64,000 bases of DNA from JBAXTZ01 sp041666525 (GCA_041666525.1 JBAYGT010000010.1:1-64000); one strand, 5' to 3'. Counted from the first letter of the stretch, positions 25,722-35,305 are shown. The notes: generated from the letters alone by a model not told the origin. Numbers and translations are program-made.

Positions 25722-26654
25722 TTACCACACCCCCTTGCCGGCTTTTTTCTTCAGAATAAAATGCGAAGCCAAAATCAAAATTAACCCGATTATTCCCTTG
25801 AACAAGCCGACCGCAGTCGCGTAGGATACCTCTCCGTTTAGTAAACCAATCCGGTAAACATAGATGTCGAGAATATCAATTGTTGAAATAACCGAGTCAT
25901 TCATCAGGTTGAAGACCTGATCGAAACCTGCATTCATGAAGAAACCGAGATTGAGAATAAAGACGATGATAATTGTGGATTTCAGTTCCGGCAAGGTTAC
26001 ATAGATCATCTGCCGTACCCGGCCTGCGCCATCCAGCTTTGCAGCTTCATACAAAGACGGATTTATAGCGAGCAATGCCGCAACATACAGCATCGTATCC
26101 CAACCAGCGCTGCGCCACATCTCGGTTAATACCAGTATCCAGCGTATCCAGGATTGATTTGTCAGAAAGGCTATCGGCTTGAGACCCATAGTCTTGGCGA
26201 TCTCTGCAAGCGCGCCGGAAGCCGGCGACAAAATCGTGATAAACACCCCGGCTATTACTACCCAGGACAAAAAGTGCGGTAAGTAGACGACCGACTGCAC
26301 ATATTTACGAAACCAGGTAGTACGCAATTCGTTGATCAATAGCGATAACAGGATCGGCACCGGAAAATAAAAGACAATCTTCATCGTGCTGATAATTACA
26401 GTATTTATCAATACCCGGATGAACGCCTGCGAATCAAACAATTCGTTAAAATGTTTCAGGCCAACCCACTCATTAGCACCGATAAACCGGAAGTCTTCAA
26501 ACGCCAGTCGTGCTTCTATGATCGGATAATAGCAGAACACCAGAAAATAGACGATTGCCGGCGCCAACATCAAGTAAAACAGCCGGTCATTTTTCATCTG
26601 AGTCCACATAGCTTGCCAGCGCCGTTTGGCGGGCGCTTTTGGATTTGTTTCCAT
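25722..26654 (-). CDS. ABC sugar-type permease (LplB/YtcP-like)
   Basis: A MalF-type permease (310 residues) with the EAA loop YEAAKLDGAGRVRQMIYVTLP. The start chosen is the ATG at 26654 (METNPKAP), preceded by GGAGGGAG inside the end of citF; the frame is open further upstream but would overlap citF more. It pairs with the next permease to form the channel of the importer. Confidence 0.9.
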   Translation of the reverse strand: METNPKAPAKRRWQAMWTQMKNDRLFYLMLAPAIVYFLVFCYYPIIEARLAFEDFRFIGANEWVGLKHFNELFDSQAFIRVLINTVIISTMKIVFYFPVPILLSLLINELRTTWFRKYVQSVVYLPHFLSWVVIAGVFITILSPASGALAEIAKTMGLKPIAFLTNQSWIRWILVLTEMWRSAGWDTMLYVAALLAINPSLYEAAKLDGAGRVRQMIYVTLPELKSTIIIVFILNLGFFMNAGFDQVFNLMNDSVISTIDILDIYVYRIGLLNGEVSYATAVGLFKGIIGLILILASHFILKKKAGKGVW

Positions 26655-26655
26655 T

Positions 26656-28230
26656 TTACTTCTCTCCCTCCGACTTGGCGACTTTATAGATCGTGTCAAT
26701 CACTGTGCCGTCTACCCATTTTACAATTGCGGCTACCTCATCGGTCAGATGCGGTTTTTCCGGTGTCACGCCGATTATTTCATCTACTTCAGCTTTCAAC
26801 TGTGCGATTGTTTTGAGAGGCAAACCGCTGTCTTTCACCGCCGCCAGTAAATCGCGCCGCAGCGGATTAATGGCAATACCGCGTTCGGTAATAATTACAT
26901 CTATCAATTCACCGGGACCGACAAGTGTAGTAACCCGGTCAACAATCGTCGGAATCCGGTCGCGTACTGAGGGAATCGGCAAAATTACACATTTGGCATG
27001 CAGGCAATTTTGCCAGCCGCCGATACCATGCAGCAGATGTCCGTCAGAATGAGTCACGACATTGCCGTTGAAATCGACATCTACTTCAGTGGCACCGAGA
27101 ATCATGATATCGATCATTGAAGTATAATTACCCTTGGAATGAAAGTTGTAGGCATTGAAAACTGAAACCGAATGATGGTTGACATTTTCCTTCAGCGACC
27201 GCACTGCGTCCAAATCAAAACACTGGGCATCGAGGATGTGCTCCATCTGCCCGGCTTCAAGCATCTGCACCATGTATTTGGTACTGCCGCCAAAACCGAA
27301 GCGTGCGCGTTCGTTTTTCGCAGCCAGTATTTTTTGCAAAAAATTGCCAATCGCGAGCGATGTCCCTCCTGCTCCGGCCTGAATCGCGCAACCGTCGCGC
27401 AAAATTCCGGCACATTCACAAAACTGCGCTGTCAGCTCAGCAATCAACAGCCGGTCCGGACTGCTGGTGATTTTAGTAGTGCCGGAAATTATTTGCTCCG
27501 GAATGCCAATCTTGTCCATCACAACAACACAGTCAACATAATTGCCCTCTACTTCCATCGGCATGCAGGGAAACTGCTGCAAATTATCTGTGACCACAAT
27601 TACCCGTTCGGCATACATATAGTCGGCGAGCACATAACCCAAACCGCCACAAGCCGACGGGCCATACATGCCGTTAGCATTGCCAAAAGCATCAGCGGAC
27701 GGCGCGGCGATTACCGCGATATCGATCGTTACTTCGCCATCCTGAATCGCCTGGCAGCGCCCGCCATGCGACCGCAGCACTGCCGTGCCGCGCATTTTAC
27801 CATCAGTTACAGCTCTGCCGATTTCGCCGTTCATGCTTCCTTCAATATGATCAATTGTTCCGCGCTCCAAGTGGCCGATAACCGGTTGATGGCAAGGAAA
27901 TGACGCCGACGGCAACCACACCAAGCCCTTAACATCGAGTTCTTCGGCAATAGTAAAAACCTCGTTAGACACCAAATCACCATTGCGCAGATGATGATGC
28001 GTGGAAATCTTCATCCCGTCACAAAGCCCGCATTTTATCAAAGCTTCTTTCAGGCTGCCAACACATTTATTGCCGTCTGCCGGATAATCCAGAGCAGTTG
28101 AAATTGTCGGGCCATGTTTTTTGCCGGCCGGACGATGCCCGCCTACTCCCTTAAAAGGTATTACCGTCTGACCGTTAACTTTTTCCGGAACCAGCCGTCC
28201 GGCAGTGTTTGCGATCATTCTTCCGCTCAT
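26656..28230 (-). CDS. citF: Citrate lyase alpha subunit-like (CitF)
   Basis: The 524-residue protein aligns over its length with citrate lyase alpha (citrate:acetyl-ACP transferase): NGQTVIPFKGVGGHRPAG near the N-terminus, STHHHLRNGDLV, GGRCQAIQDGE, and FGFGGSTKYMVQMLE further on. In true citrate lyase it swaps acetyl for citryl on the CitD prosthetic group, making acetate. Its ATG overlaps the CitDE stop by 4 bases. None of citC, citX or citG is in the window, so maturation would depend on genes elsewhere. The sugar-type operon raises doubt whether citrate is the substrate. Confidence 0.88.
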   Translation of the reverse strand: MSGRMIANTAGRLVPEKVNGQTVIPFKGVGGHRPAGKKHGPTISTALDYPADGNKCVGSLKEALIKCGLCDGMKISTHHHLRNGDLVSNEVFTIAEELDVKGLVWLPSASFPCHQPVIGHLERGTIDHIEGSMNGEIGRAVTDGKMRGTAVLRSHGGRCQAIQDGEVTIDIAVIAAPSADAFGNANGMYGPSACGGLGYVLADYMYAERVIVVTDNLQQFPCMPMEVEGNYVDCVVVMDKIGIPEQIISGTTKITSSPDRLLIAELTAQFCECAGILRDGCAIQAGAGGTSLAIGNFLQKILAAKNERARFGFGGSTKYMVQMLEAGQMEHILDAQCFDLDAVRSLKENVNHHSVSVFNAYNFHSKGNYTSMIDIMILGATEVDVDFNGNVVTHSDGHLLHGIGGWQNCLHAKCVILPIPSVRDRIPTIVDRVTTLVGPGELIDVIITERGIAINPLRRDLLAAVKDSGLPLKTIAQLKAEVDEIIGVTPEKPHLTDEVAAIVKWVDGTVIDTIYKVAKSEGEK

Positions 28231-29435
28231 AGTCCACCTGCTTTAGCTGTTATCAAGCCCATATCCTGTGCCAACGCAATTACCGTCAACGCTTTTTTCA
28301 CGACCGGCGTGTCAATCATTTTGGAACCGAGCGAGACCACACCGATACCAGCCGCTTTCGCCTGCTCAGCCGCAGCGACAATAGCGCCGGCCCGTTCAAT
28401 CTCACTGTATGTCGGAGCAAACCCCTTCTTGATCGTGGCAATCTGGCCGGGATGGATACAACCTTTGCCCTCGAACCCCAATTGTTTGGCTTCGAGTGCC
28501 GCAGTTAGCAGCCCGTCCTTGTCGGCAAGATTGGAAAACACTGAATCCTGGGCGCCGATGCCTGCGGCTGCCGCTGCATTGACTACGGCGCTGCGGGCGT
28601 ACAACGACTCGATTCCGGTTGCCGAGGTATTGGTGCCGAGATCGGCGGTATAGTCTTCCAACCCGATCGCTAACGAAACGATGTTCGTGCTTGCGCAGGC
28701 AATCGGCCAGGCATTTATTACACCGAGTGCACTTTCGATAATCGGCATCAGATATACCGGTTCGGCTAAAGCATATCTTTCTTGCAATTCTGCAATTCGG
28801 GTTTCGACGGCATGAATTTGTGCCGCCGTTTCGACTTTTGGTATCAGAATTACGTTTACGTTCTGCGGGACTATCGTATCGAGGTCGGCTAAACCAATGC
28901 CGCCCTGATTAATCCGCACCATTTTTTCGGCATTATAAAAATTAATAACGCGCAAAGCGTTACGGGTAATCAGCCGTGCCGACAGTTTTTCGCCACTATG
29001 AACCGAATCCTCGAGATCAAGAATCACGCCGTCCGGCTGATGCAGGCCGGCATTTAAAAAATATTTCGGCTGATTGCCCGGCAAATACAATCTCGTCGTC
29101 CGCCGTCGCTGCTTACGTGATTGCGTGCAACATTGCGGTTTTTGCTCCGGCAACGCTTCGGCTGTTATCTCCGGATGTGCGGTTTTTACCGCCGCTTCAA
29201 TCCGCGCCATGATTACATAAGGTAGTGCGCCAAAATCCTCGATTCTCAGTAACGCATTGACAACGCCCAGCTGCGAGAGCGTGCGCCTTGCTAATTCAAC
29301 ATTGGCACGACCATACATCCCCGTCAGTTTCCCGGACAACTCAATTTCAATTCCGCCTGCTTCACGCGGCTGATAACTCACCCTGCAATCCGAACTCAGC
29401 TTCCCGGCCACGCCGGAATAAAAATCTGCGCTCAT
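28227..29435 (-). CDS. CitD-CitE fusion (acyl-carrier plus citryl/acyl-CoA lyase domain)
   Basis: The 402-residue protein joins two subunits that are normally separate. Residues 1 to about 92 are a CitD acyl carrier: AGKLSSDCRV keeps the Ser-Ser-Asp of the prosthetic-group site, and GRANVELARRTLSQLGV and FGALPYVIMARI follow. Residues about 115-402 are a CitE/HpcH aldolase-type barrel: RLYLPGNQPKYF, DGVILDLEDSV (metal Asp/Glu), VRINQ, and MPIIESALGVINA. The linker (residues 93-112) is Gln/Arg-rich. A strong AGGAGG precedes the ATG. CitF follows with a 4-base overlap. Confidence 0.85.
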   Translation of the reverse strand: MSADFYSGVAGKLSSDCRVSYQPREAGGIEIELSGKLTGMYGRANVELARRTLSQLGVVNALLRIEDFGALPYVIMARIEAAVKTAHPEITAEALPEQKPQCCTQSRKQRRRTTRLYLPGNQPKYFLNAGLHQPDGVILDLEDSVHSGEKLSARLITRNALRVINFYNAEKMVRINQGGIGLADLDTIVPQNVNVILIPKVETAAQIHAVETRIAELQERYALAEPVYLMPIIESALGVINAWPIACASTNIVSLAIGLEDYTADLGTNTSATGIESLYARSAVVNAAAAAGIGAQDSVFSNLADKDGLLTAALEAKQLGFEGKGCIHPGQIATIKKGFAPTYSEIERAGAIVAAAEQAKAAGIGVVSLGSKMIDTPVVKKALTVIALAQDMGLITAKAGGL

Positions 29436-29458
29436 TGTGCCCTCCTGCTTTTAACTGA

Positions 29459-30367
29459 CTATCTATTTCTAAAACTATTAACTTCCGAAAGCGTCGGTAT
29501 TGAAGTCTGAGCACCAAGCCGGGTAACGGCAAGTGCCGCCGCAGCCATCGCAAAATCAATCGCTTCAGTCTCGGTCGCCTGCTGGCTTAATTTCGTCGCG
29601 AACGCTCCGGCAAAAGTATCCCCGGCCGCCGTCGTATCGACCGCCACAACGCAGTATGCAGGATAACTGTTGACACCGTCAATACGGTGTACCTCGCAGC
29701 CATTACCGCCCTTGGTTATGACCAAAGCGCCAACTCCCCACTCCAGCAACTTGGCAATCCTGGCTTCAACGTCCGGCAAATCATATTGCTCCATTAATTT
29801 GTCCAATTCGCCTTCATTGGGCAGTAAGTAATCAACTTTAGCAAACAGGCTTTCAGGAAGCCGCTTAGCCGGCGCCGGATCAAGAACAACCGTGACACCG
29901 GCGTCATGAGCAATCTCAATTGCCCGAATTACCGCTGCCAGCGGCACTTCGAGCTGAACAAGTAATATTGCGCTGTCGCGGATTTGCTGCGCGCAATTAT
30001 CAACCATCTCTACAGTCACTGCGTTGTTCGCACCACTGGCAACAATAATCCGGTTGTCACCACAGCCTTCAACCACAATTCCCGCAACGCCTGTATAATT
30101 AGAAACTACTTTCACGTTATCAACATCAACCTTACCACGCTTCATGCTATCGAGCAGCGCCCGGCCAAAGTCATCGTTGCCGCAACATCCGACAAATACA
30201 CATTCACCGCCGAGTTTGCCCGCGGCCACCGCCTGATTGGCGCCTTTCCCTCCAGGCGCAGTAGTAAATGCGTCTCCGAACACCGTCTCGCCGCGTTCCG
30301 GGTTAACCTCTACCTGAAAAACCAAATCCATATTCATACTACCAACTACTGTAATACGCTTTTTCAT
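29459..30367 (-). CDS. rbsK: Ribokinase (PfkB family)
   Basis: A 302-residue PfkB-family kinase with both signatures: GGKGANQAVAAGKLGG near residue 39 and the catalytic DTTAAGDTFAGAFA near residue 253. NxDL (SMNMDLVF) and the NEGELDKL segment are typical of ribokinase, which phosphorylates D-ribose at O5. It sits between the LacI regulator and the CitDE fusion, so ribose or a ribose derivative is a likely intermediate of the pathway. Confidence 0.9.
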   Translation of the reverse strand: MKKRITVVGSMNMDLVFQVEVNPERGETVFGDAFTTAPGGKGANQAVAAGKLGGECVFVGCCGNDDFGRALLDSMKRGKVDVDNVKVVSNYTGVAGIVVEGCGDNRIIVASGANNAVTVEMVDNCAQQIRDSAILLVQLEVPLAAVIRAIEIAHDAGVTVVLDPAPAKRLPESLFAKVDYLLPNEGELDKLMEQYDLPDVEARIAKLLEWGVGALVITKGGNGCEVHRIDGVNSYPAYCVVAVDTTAAGDTFAGAFATKLSQQATETEAIDFAMAAAALAVTRLGAQTSIPTLSEVNSFRNR

Positions 30368-30386
30368 ATTCCTCTACTCCGTTAAA

Positions 30387-31400
30387 TTAATAAGTTCTTG
30401 GAACTGTTGTCGATTGCCTGACTACAAGTTCAGTCTGCAGCACGTGATTTTCCGGCGGCTGAGCACTGCCATCTATCAGCCGTCTCACCAACAAATTGAC
30501 CGCGATTTCACCCAGTTTGTATTTCGGCTGCGCCATCGTAGTCAGCCGCGGCCTTACCAGCGAGGCAATCGGAACATCATCATGTCCAATGATTGAAATC
30601 TCTTCCGGTATTGCAACTCCCGCATCGAATGCCGCAGCAATCGCGCCGACTGCCTGTAAATCGCTGGCAGCGAAAATTGCCGTCGGACGATTATCAATTT
30701 TGAGCAATTGGCCGAACAACCGAATGCCCGACTCAACAGTAAAGTTGCCTTCAAAAATGGCAAATTCATTATCGCTCAATCCATACTCCCGAACAGCCTT
30801 TTCAAATCCTTTTTTTCGGTCATGCGCCGATTGTGTCGCGTGATTGCCGGAAAAATGAATAAGCCGCCGGTGGCCGAGCTCCAACAAATGTTTTGTCGCG
30901 ATATAGCCCGACGTCTGATTATCCACCAACACCGATGCAGTTTTCGTACTCTCGATGCTGCGGTCAAGCTGCACAAGCGGAAATCCTGCCGCTTCAATAT
31001 TGGCAAGCTCGGCAAAACTTTCCCGGGATAACGAAGCTATCAGTCCGTCGACCATTTTTCCCCGCAACATTGCTATTGACTCGCGTTCGATTTCCGGATC
31101 GTTATCCGAATTACAAAAAATCACCGAATAACCGAGCGCTCGAGCACGTTTTTCCACGCCTACAGCAATTTCGGAAAAAAACGGGTTAGAAATATCGGGA
31201 ACAATCAAGCCGATTGTGTACAACTTTTGCGTTACCAGTCCGCGCGCCATATTGTTCGGGCGATATCCTTGCTCCTCGACCAATTGCATAATCCGTTTGC
31301 GGGTATCAGCACCGACGTCAAAGGTATCATTCATCGCTCGCGATACTGTGCTGACGGAAACACCCGCGAGCTTGGCGATGTCTTTTATTGTAACTCCCAT
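30387..31400 (-). CDS. LacI-family transcriptional regulator
   Basis: The 337-residue protein begins MGVTIKDIAKLAGVSVSTVS, a canonical LacI helix-turn-helix, then the hinge helix (YRPNNMARGLV) and a periplasmic-binding-protein-like effector domain (IGLIVPDISNPFF..., SIIGHDDVP). The upstream frame to 31457 is not used because the DNA-binding domain starts at 31400. It is the first gene of the operon and has an 18-bp perfect palindrome 15-32 bases before its start, so it probably represses itself and the operon until a ligand derived from the imported compound binds. Confidence 0.92.
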   Translation of the reverse strand: MGVTIKDIAKLAGVSVSTVSRAMNDTFDVGADTRKRIMQLVEEQGYRPNNMARGLVTQKLYTIGLIVPDISNPFFSEIAVGVEKRARALGYSVIFCNSDNDPEIERESIAMLRGKMVDGLIASLSRESFAELANIEAAGFPLVQLDRSIESTKTASVLVDNQTSGYIATKHLLELGHRRLIHFSGNHATQSAHDRKKGFEKAVREYGLSDNEFAIFEGNFTVESGIRLFGQLLKIDNRPTAIFAASDLQAVGAIAAAFDAGVAIPEEISIIGHDDVPIASLVRPRLTTMAQPKYKLGEIAVNLLVRRLIDGSAQPPENHVLQTELVVRQSTTVPRTY

Positions 31401-31414
31401 AGTACCTCGTTTTC

Positions 31415-31432
31415 TTCGGAAACGTTTCCGAA
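31415..31432. promoter_or_regulatory. LacI-family operator
   Basis: TTCGGAAACGTTTCCGAA is a perfect 18-bp palindrome with the central CG typical of LacI-family and CcpA sites. It lies between the promoter and the regulator's start codon. Confidence 0.8.
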
Positions 31433-31476
31433 AATTCGCAAAAAAAAATAAATTCATACACTTCGAAACTTTTCAC

Positions 31477-31505
31477 ATTATATAAAACAACAATATAGAA
31501 GTCAA
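31477..31505 (-). promoter_or_regulatory. Promoter of the LacI/ribokinase/citrate-lyase-like operon
   Basis: TTGACT (31500-31505), 17-base spacer, perfect TATAAT (31477-31482) on the minus strand, 45 bases upstream of the operator. Confidence 0.8.
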
Positions 31506-31511
31506 CAAAAA

Positions 31512-31542
31512 AACCGCGGCGTTGAAATAATCCGACGCGGTT
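31512..31542 (-). terminator. Terminator of the GNAT-rsgA-ABC-F operon
   Basis: Arms AACCGC / GCGGTT with an extended imperfect inner stem, then seven T on the minus strand, 27 bases after the ABC-F stop. The T-run overlaps the start of the LacI promoter. Confidence 0.6.
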
Positions 31543-31568
31543 CCTGCTTTTTGATTTCAGTTTCCCAC

Positions 31569-33083
31569 TCACGCCATTTCTAGCGCAGCGTTCTTGATGA
31601 ACAACAGCTTATCAGCAACATTTTCGACAAAGCGCTGGTCATGGCTTATCAACGCGTAGCCGCCGGAAAACTCCTGCAACATTTTCTCCATAATCATAAT
31701 CGTATCCACATCCAAATGCGATGTCGGCTCATCCATGAAGATAAATTCGGCATTGCTTAAGATACACAACACCAGTGCTGCGCGCATAAGTTCACCGTAG
31801 GAAAACGCGGATAGTGGTTTTTTCACCTGCTCGCCCCAGATTCCGGCAGCTCCCAAATATCTTCTGACAACAGCTTCATTAATGCCAGCAACAATAAAAT
31901 TATTCAACAAACTGCGTTCATCACGCCAAAAACTTTTTAACCCCTGCGGAATGTAGAACCAGTTTACCGCATTAGACACTCGCGCTTCACCGCCATCCAC
32001 CATCAAGTGCCCCGTCAATATTTTCATCAACGTACTTTTACCGCTGCCATTTTCGCCAAGAAAACACACCCGGTCACGCGTTGACAGTACGCAAGACAAT
32101 CCGTCAAACAGCTTCGCGTGGTCTGGATAAGCAAACGTCACACTGCGCAACTCACTGACGGTTTTGTTGCTTACCTTATAACCCGGAAACGACAGATTCG
32201 GCACTGTTTCCGGCCGCGGTTTGCACCGCTCTAGCTCCTGAATTTTTTCACCAATGCGTTTGCGCTGCTGCAACGACCGCTTCATCAGCCGTGCGGCCTG
32301 CGCGCCGATTGCGCCGCGATCGCGCATATTTGTATCTGTAGCACCTTTGCCGTATTTGGCGCTCTCACAGCGTTCCGACCAGCGTTTTTTGCGTTCGGCA
32401 TCCTGCTTTAGTTGATTAATTTTGTTTTTTATCGTTGCGGCTTCACGAACTTTCCCTTCCATCGTTGACTGATACAAGTTAAATGATTCAGACCAGCCGC
32501 CAGCACTGCTGAAAATACCGTTTCTGGTAAAATATATGGTTTTATCGGCGTGATTGTCGATAAGGCTGCGGTCGTGGCTGATAAGAACAATGCTTTTTCC
32601 TTGCGCCAGCAAGTCATCAACCGCAACGTCAAGAGCAGCAATTCCGGAAAAATCAAGATAGTTCGTCGGTTCGTCGAAAATATAAAAGTCGGCATTGCGC
32701 CGCAGCGTTGCCGCAATGCGCAATTTCTGCCGTTGACCTTCGGACGGTTTGCGGCCAAATTCAAACTGTCCGTCAAAAAACAAATTCTGCCAATAATCAT
32801 CTCTACCGGCAATGAAATCGTCTTCTGTTGTTGCGCTTTGCGGCAGCCATGCCACAGAAATATTTTTTGCAAAGATCAGCGTTCCATTAACGGTTAATCC
32901 GCTTCTGTGCGGCATCCCCGCGGCTTGCCGGTACAGATATTCGGCAAAACTACTCTTGCCGCAACCATTCGCCCCGGCAATCGCCAGACACTCACCGCGT
33001 TGCAAAGAAAAACTAAGGCCTGAAAACAGCTCACGGTCTTCCGCCGAGATAGTCATCCCAAAGTTTTTACAGGTACAAAGCAT
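31569..33083 (-). CDS. ABC-F ribosome-protection-type ATPase
   Basis: The protein (504 residues from the ATG at 33083) has two fused ATPase domains and no membrane segments. Domain 1 has Walker A GANGCGKSS, a degenerate signature (PSEGQRQK) and Walker B FDEPTNYLD. Domain 2 has GENGSGKST, SYGELMRA and MDEPTSHLD. The charged inter-domain linker (KINQLKQDAERKKRW onward) is the arm that reaches the ribosomal P site in antibiotic-resistance ABC-F proteins. Length and the unorthodox signatures suit the Lsa/Vga/VmlR-like resistance group more than housekeeping Uup/EttA. It follows rsgA by 36 bases in an operon with a leader peptide and terminators in front. Confidence 0.85.
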   Translation of the reverse strand: MLCTCKNFGMTISAEDRELFSGLSFSLQRGECLAIAGANGCGKSSFAEYLYRQAAGMPHRSGLTVNGTLIFAKNISVAWLPQSATTEDDFIAGRDDYWQNLFFDGQFEFGRKPSEGQRQKLRIAATLRRNADFYIFDEPTNYLDFSGIAALDVAVDDLLAQGKSIVLISHDRSLIDNHADKTIYFTRNGIFSSAGGWSESFNLYQSTMEGKVREAATIKNKINQLKQDAERKKRWSERCESAKYGKGATDTNMRDRGAIGAQAARLMKRSLQQRKRIGEKIQELERCKPRPETVPNLSFPGYKVSNKTVSELRSVTFAYPDHAKLFDGLSCVLSTRDRVCFLGENGSGKSTLMKILTGHLMVDGGEARVSNAVNWFYIPQGLKSFWRDERSLLNNFIVAGINEAVVRRYLGAAGIWGEQVKKPLSAFSYGELMRAALVLCILSNAEFIFMDEPTSHLDVDTIMIMEKMLQEFSGGYALISHDQRFVENVADKLLFIKNAALEMA

Positions 33084-33119
33084 ATAACCACCATTTTTCA
33101 CCTTTCGCGCTGTCCATAT

Positions 33120-34190
33120 TTATCGTCCCGGCTTGCGATTCGCCCGGATTGATTTATGAATTTGTTTAAAAAATTCAGTTTTTTGTGCCCGATGACCGCT
33201 CGGATCTTCAGCATAAGATAATTCCTGTTGAAATTTTACATAGCGCTTGTAGCGCTTATCTGACAATTCGCCATTAGCCAATGCTGCACGGATAGCGCAA
33301 CCCGGTTCACCGTTATGACGGCAGTCGGAAAAGCGGCAAGCATCCGCCAGCTGTTCGATATCTTCAAACATTTCAGCAACAGATTCACCCGCATCCACCA
33401 AGCCTAGTTCGCGCATTCCCGGCGTATCGAGATACAAGCCGCCGCCCGGCAACAGGATTAGCTCGCGATGTACTGTAGTGTGCCGCCCGCGCGCATCATC
33501 TTCACGAATTGCCGCAACCTTCATTATTTCCTGACCAAACAATGCATTCACCAAACTGGATTTGCCAACGCCGGACGAGCCGAGCGCAACAACCGTATTG
33601 CCCTGTGCAAAATACGGCGCAAGTTGCTCCATTCCGGCGCCGTCAACCACACTCACTGCATATACTGGAACGTGACCTGCTACCGCCCGGCAAATTTCCA
33701 GCTGTAATTCCACATCCGGACACAAATCGGCTTTCGTCAGCACCACCACAATATCGGCACCACTTTCTTTCGCCATCACCAGATAGCGCTCCAGCCGGGC
33801 AATATTGTAATCCCTGTTCAGCGACATACAGACAAACACCGTATCGAAATTTGCCGCCACAATCTGAATCGCCGCAGCATGCCATTGATCAGCGCGATAA
33901 AAAACTGTCTTCCGCGGCAATAATTCGTGAATAACCGCCAAATCGTTGGTTTTGGCAATCTGCACCAGTACATAATCACCCACCGCCGGATATCCGCCTT
34001 TAGCATCCAGGTCATAGCGGTATTTGCCGGAAAGATCTGCGCGATATTCACCGCTTGCGGTTACCACCTGCCAACTGGACTTGTGCTGCGCAACCACTCT
34101 CGCCGCGGCATATCCAAATGGCGTTGTTGGCATTTCAATGCTTTTTATATATTTCAGATAACCATAATCATTCAATAAACTACTATTCAT
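33120..34190 (-). CDS. rsgA: RsgA-family ribosome small-subunit GTPase
   Basis: The protein (356 residues from the ATG at 34190) has an N-terminal OB fold, then a circularly permuted GTPase: G4 (VVLTKADL), G5, then P-loop GSSGVGKSSLVNALFG, G2/G3 (GRHTTVHRELILL, LDTPGMRELG), and a C-terminal zinc motif (CRFSDCRHNGEPGC). RsgA helps mature or recycle 30S subunits. The start overlaps the GNAT gene's end by 8 bases. Grouping with an ABC-F gene behind an attenuator suggests a stress-induced copy rather than the housekeeping one; whether a second copy exists is unknown. Confidence 0.92.
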   Translation of the reverse strand: MNSSLLNDYGYLKYIKSIEMPTTPFGYAAARVVAQHKSSWQVVTASGEYRADLSGKYRYDLDAKGGYPAVGDYVLVQIAKTNDLAVIHELLPRKTVFYRADQWHAAAIQIVAANFDTVFVCMSLNRDYNIARLERYLVMAKESGADIVVVLTKADLCPDVELQLEICRAVAGHVPVYAVSVVDGAGMEQLAPYFAQGNTVVALGSSGVGKSSLVNALFGQEIMKVAAIREDDARGRHTTVHRELILLPGGGLYLDTPGMRELGLVDAGESVAEMFEDIEQLADACRFSDCRHNGEPGCAIRAALANGELSDKRYKRYVKFQQELSYAEDPSGHRAQKTEFFKQIHKSIRANRKPGR

Positions 34191-34974
34191 GGTTTTTCCC
34201 CTTATCATTGAACTGTACATTCAATACCCGTGTTTTTGTAACATAGCCTGCGCTCTCTAATGTTCGTTTACTGTTGTTGTTATAATACCAGCAGCCGGAA
34301 TTCAACCGAACGCCCGCTTGTTTGCAGATATCTTTGAGATGCAGAATGATACTTCTGCCTACACCGCGTTGACGATGTTTCGGATGAACAAACATTCCTG
34401 TCCCCCAACTATTTTTAATAATTCGATTCTTTACAATAACACCCATACCAAGAAATACACCATCATCACGCAAAATATATAATTCACCGTTCGCAACACG
34501 CTCCGCATAACGGTCGATAAAATCACCGGCAATCCGTATGATTTCCGCCAGATCTGAATTGGTTGCTTTGTTCAGTAACTCACGAGGATATTCTGCCGGT
34601 CTTACCGCAACTCCACTATCCGTAAATTCATACGATTGCAAATCAACTGCTTTATGATTATCCATACACAACGACAGGAGCAGCTCGTCACAGCTAGGGA
34701 CAAGTGCGTTTTCAACAGAATGCTTTTCCAAAATTTCTTTGAAAACATGACCGGAATAGCGCTGTTCCCTCGTCGGCATATAAAACTGGGTAAGCGTCTT
34801 ACCATCACTAATACCATAATAGCCGATATGTTTATCGTTTCTGAAGATAGAAAAAATATCGGACGCCAAAATATGATCTTCCAAAAAATCGCAGTATATC
34901 GATGATAAAGATTCTATGTACTCCGAAAAATACAAGCCGTTTTCCGTCATGGATGACTTTACAAAATTAAACAT
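34183..34974 (-). CDS. GNAT-family acetyltransferase, first gene of attenuated operon
   Basis: The 263-residue protein has an N-terminal about 120-residue region without a clear motif and a C-terminal GNAT domain. The acetyl-CoA loop is VHPKHRQRGVGRSIILHL (about residues 199-216), and the alpha4 region is WYYNNNSKRTLESAGYVTKTRVL. Its substrate is unknown; antibiotics or a ribosomal target are possibilities given the neighbours. The 3' end overlaps rsgA. The region from 34975 to 35590 upstream holds a promoter, a leader ORF and two terminators. Confidence 0.8.
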   Translation of the reverse strand: MFNFVKSSMTENGLYFSEYIESLSSIYCDFLEDHILASDIFSIFRNDKHIGYYGISDGKTLTQFYMPTREQRYSGHVFKEILEKHSVENALVPSCDELLLSLCMDNHKAVDLQSYEFTDSGVAVRPAEYPRELLNKATNSDLAEIIRIAGDFIDRYAERVANGELYILRDDGVFLGMGVIVKNRIIKNSWGTGMFVHPKHRQRGVGRSIILHLKDICKQAGVRLNSGCWYYNNNSKRTLESAGYVTKTRVLNVQFNDKGKNHE

Positions 34975-35067
34975 TTTTTTATTCTCCTGATTTTTGATTT
35001 TTTAAACAATCCAATAAAATTGGATTTTGCACAATTCAGATTGCTCTTTCATTTTCTCGTTTTAAAC

Positions 35068-35132
35068 GCGCATTAAGACGAACCGTTAATTGTTCTTTGT
35101 GAAGCGCGCAAAAAGCAAATCGGCATGTCTGA
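35068..35132 (+). repeat. Dispersed repeat, copy 1 (partner at 54387-54450)
   Basis: The stretch from CGCGCATTA to GGCATGTCTGA is similar, with gaps and substitutions, to 54387-54450. Both lie in gene-free DNA. Its function is unknown. Confidence 0.4.
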
Positions 35133-35305
35133 ACGAAGTGAGTTTGCCGTTTGCTGCAAGCGAACATTAGAACAATAGGTAAAGGCTTACAGCGCTTGAT
35201 TTTTTGCTTCATTTTGCATCAAGGCAAAAGAAGGCGCGGGAGCGAAAACTACGTTTTTGTTTTTTTTATTAGTTTACCAAGTAAACTTGTCTTATATAAA
35301 ACAAA

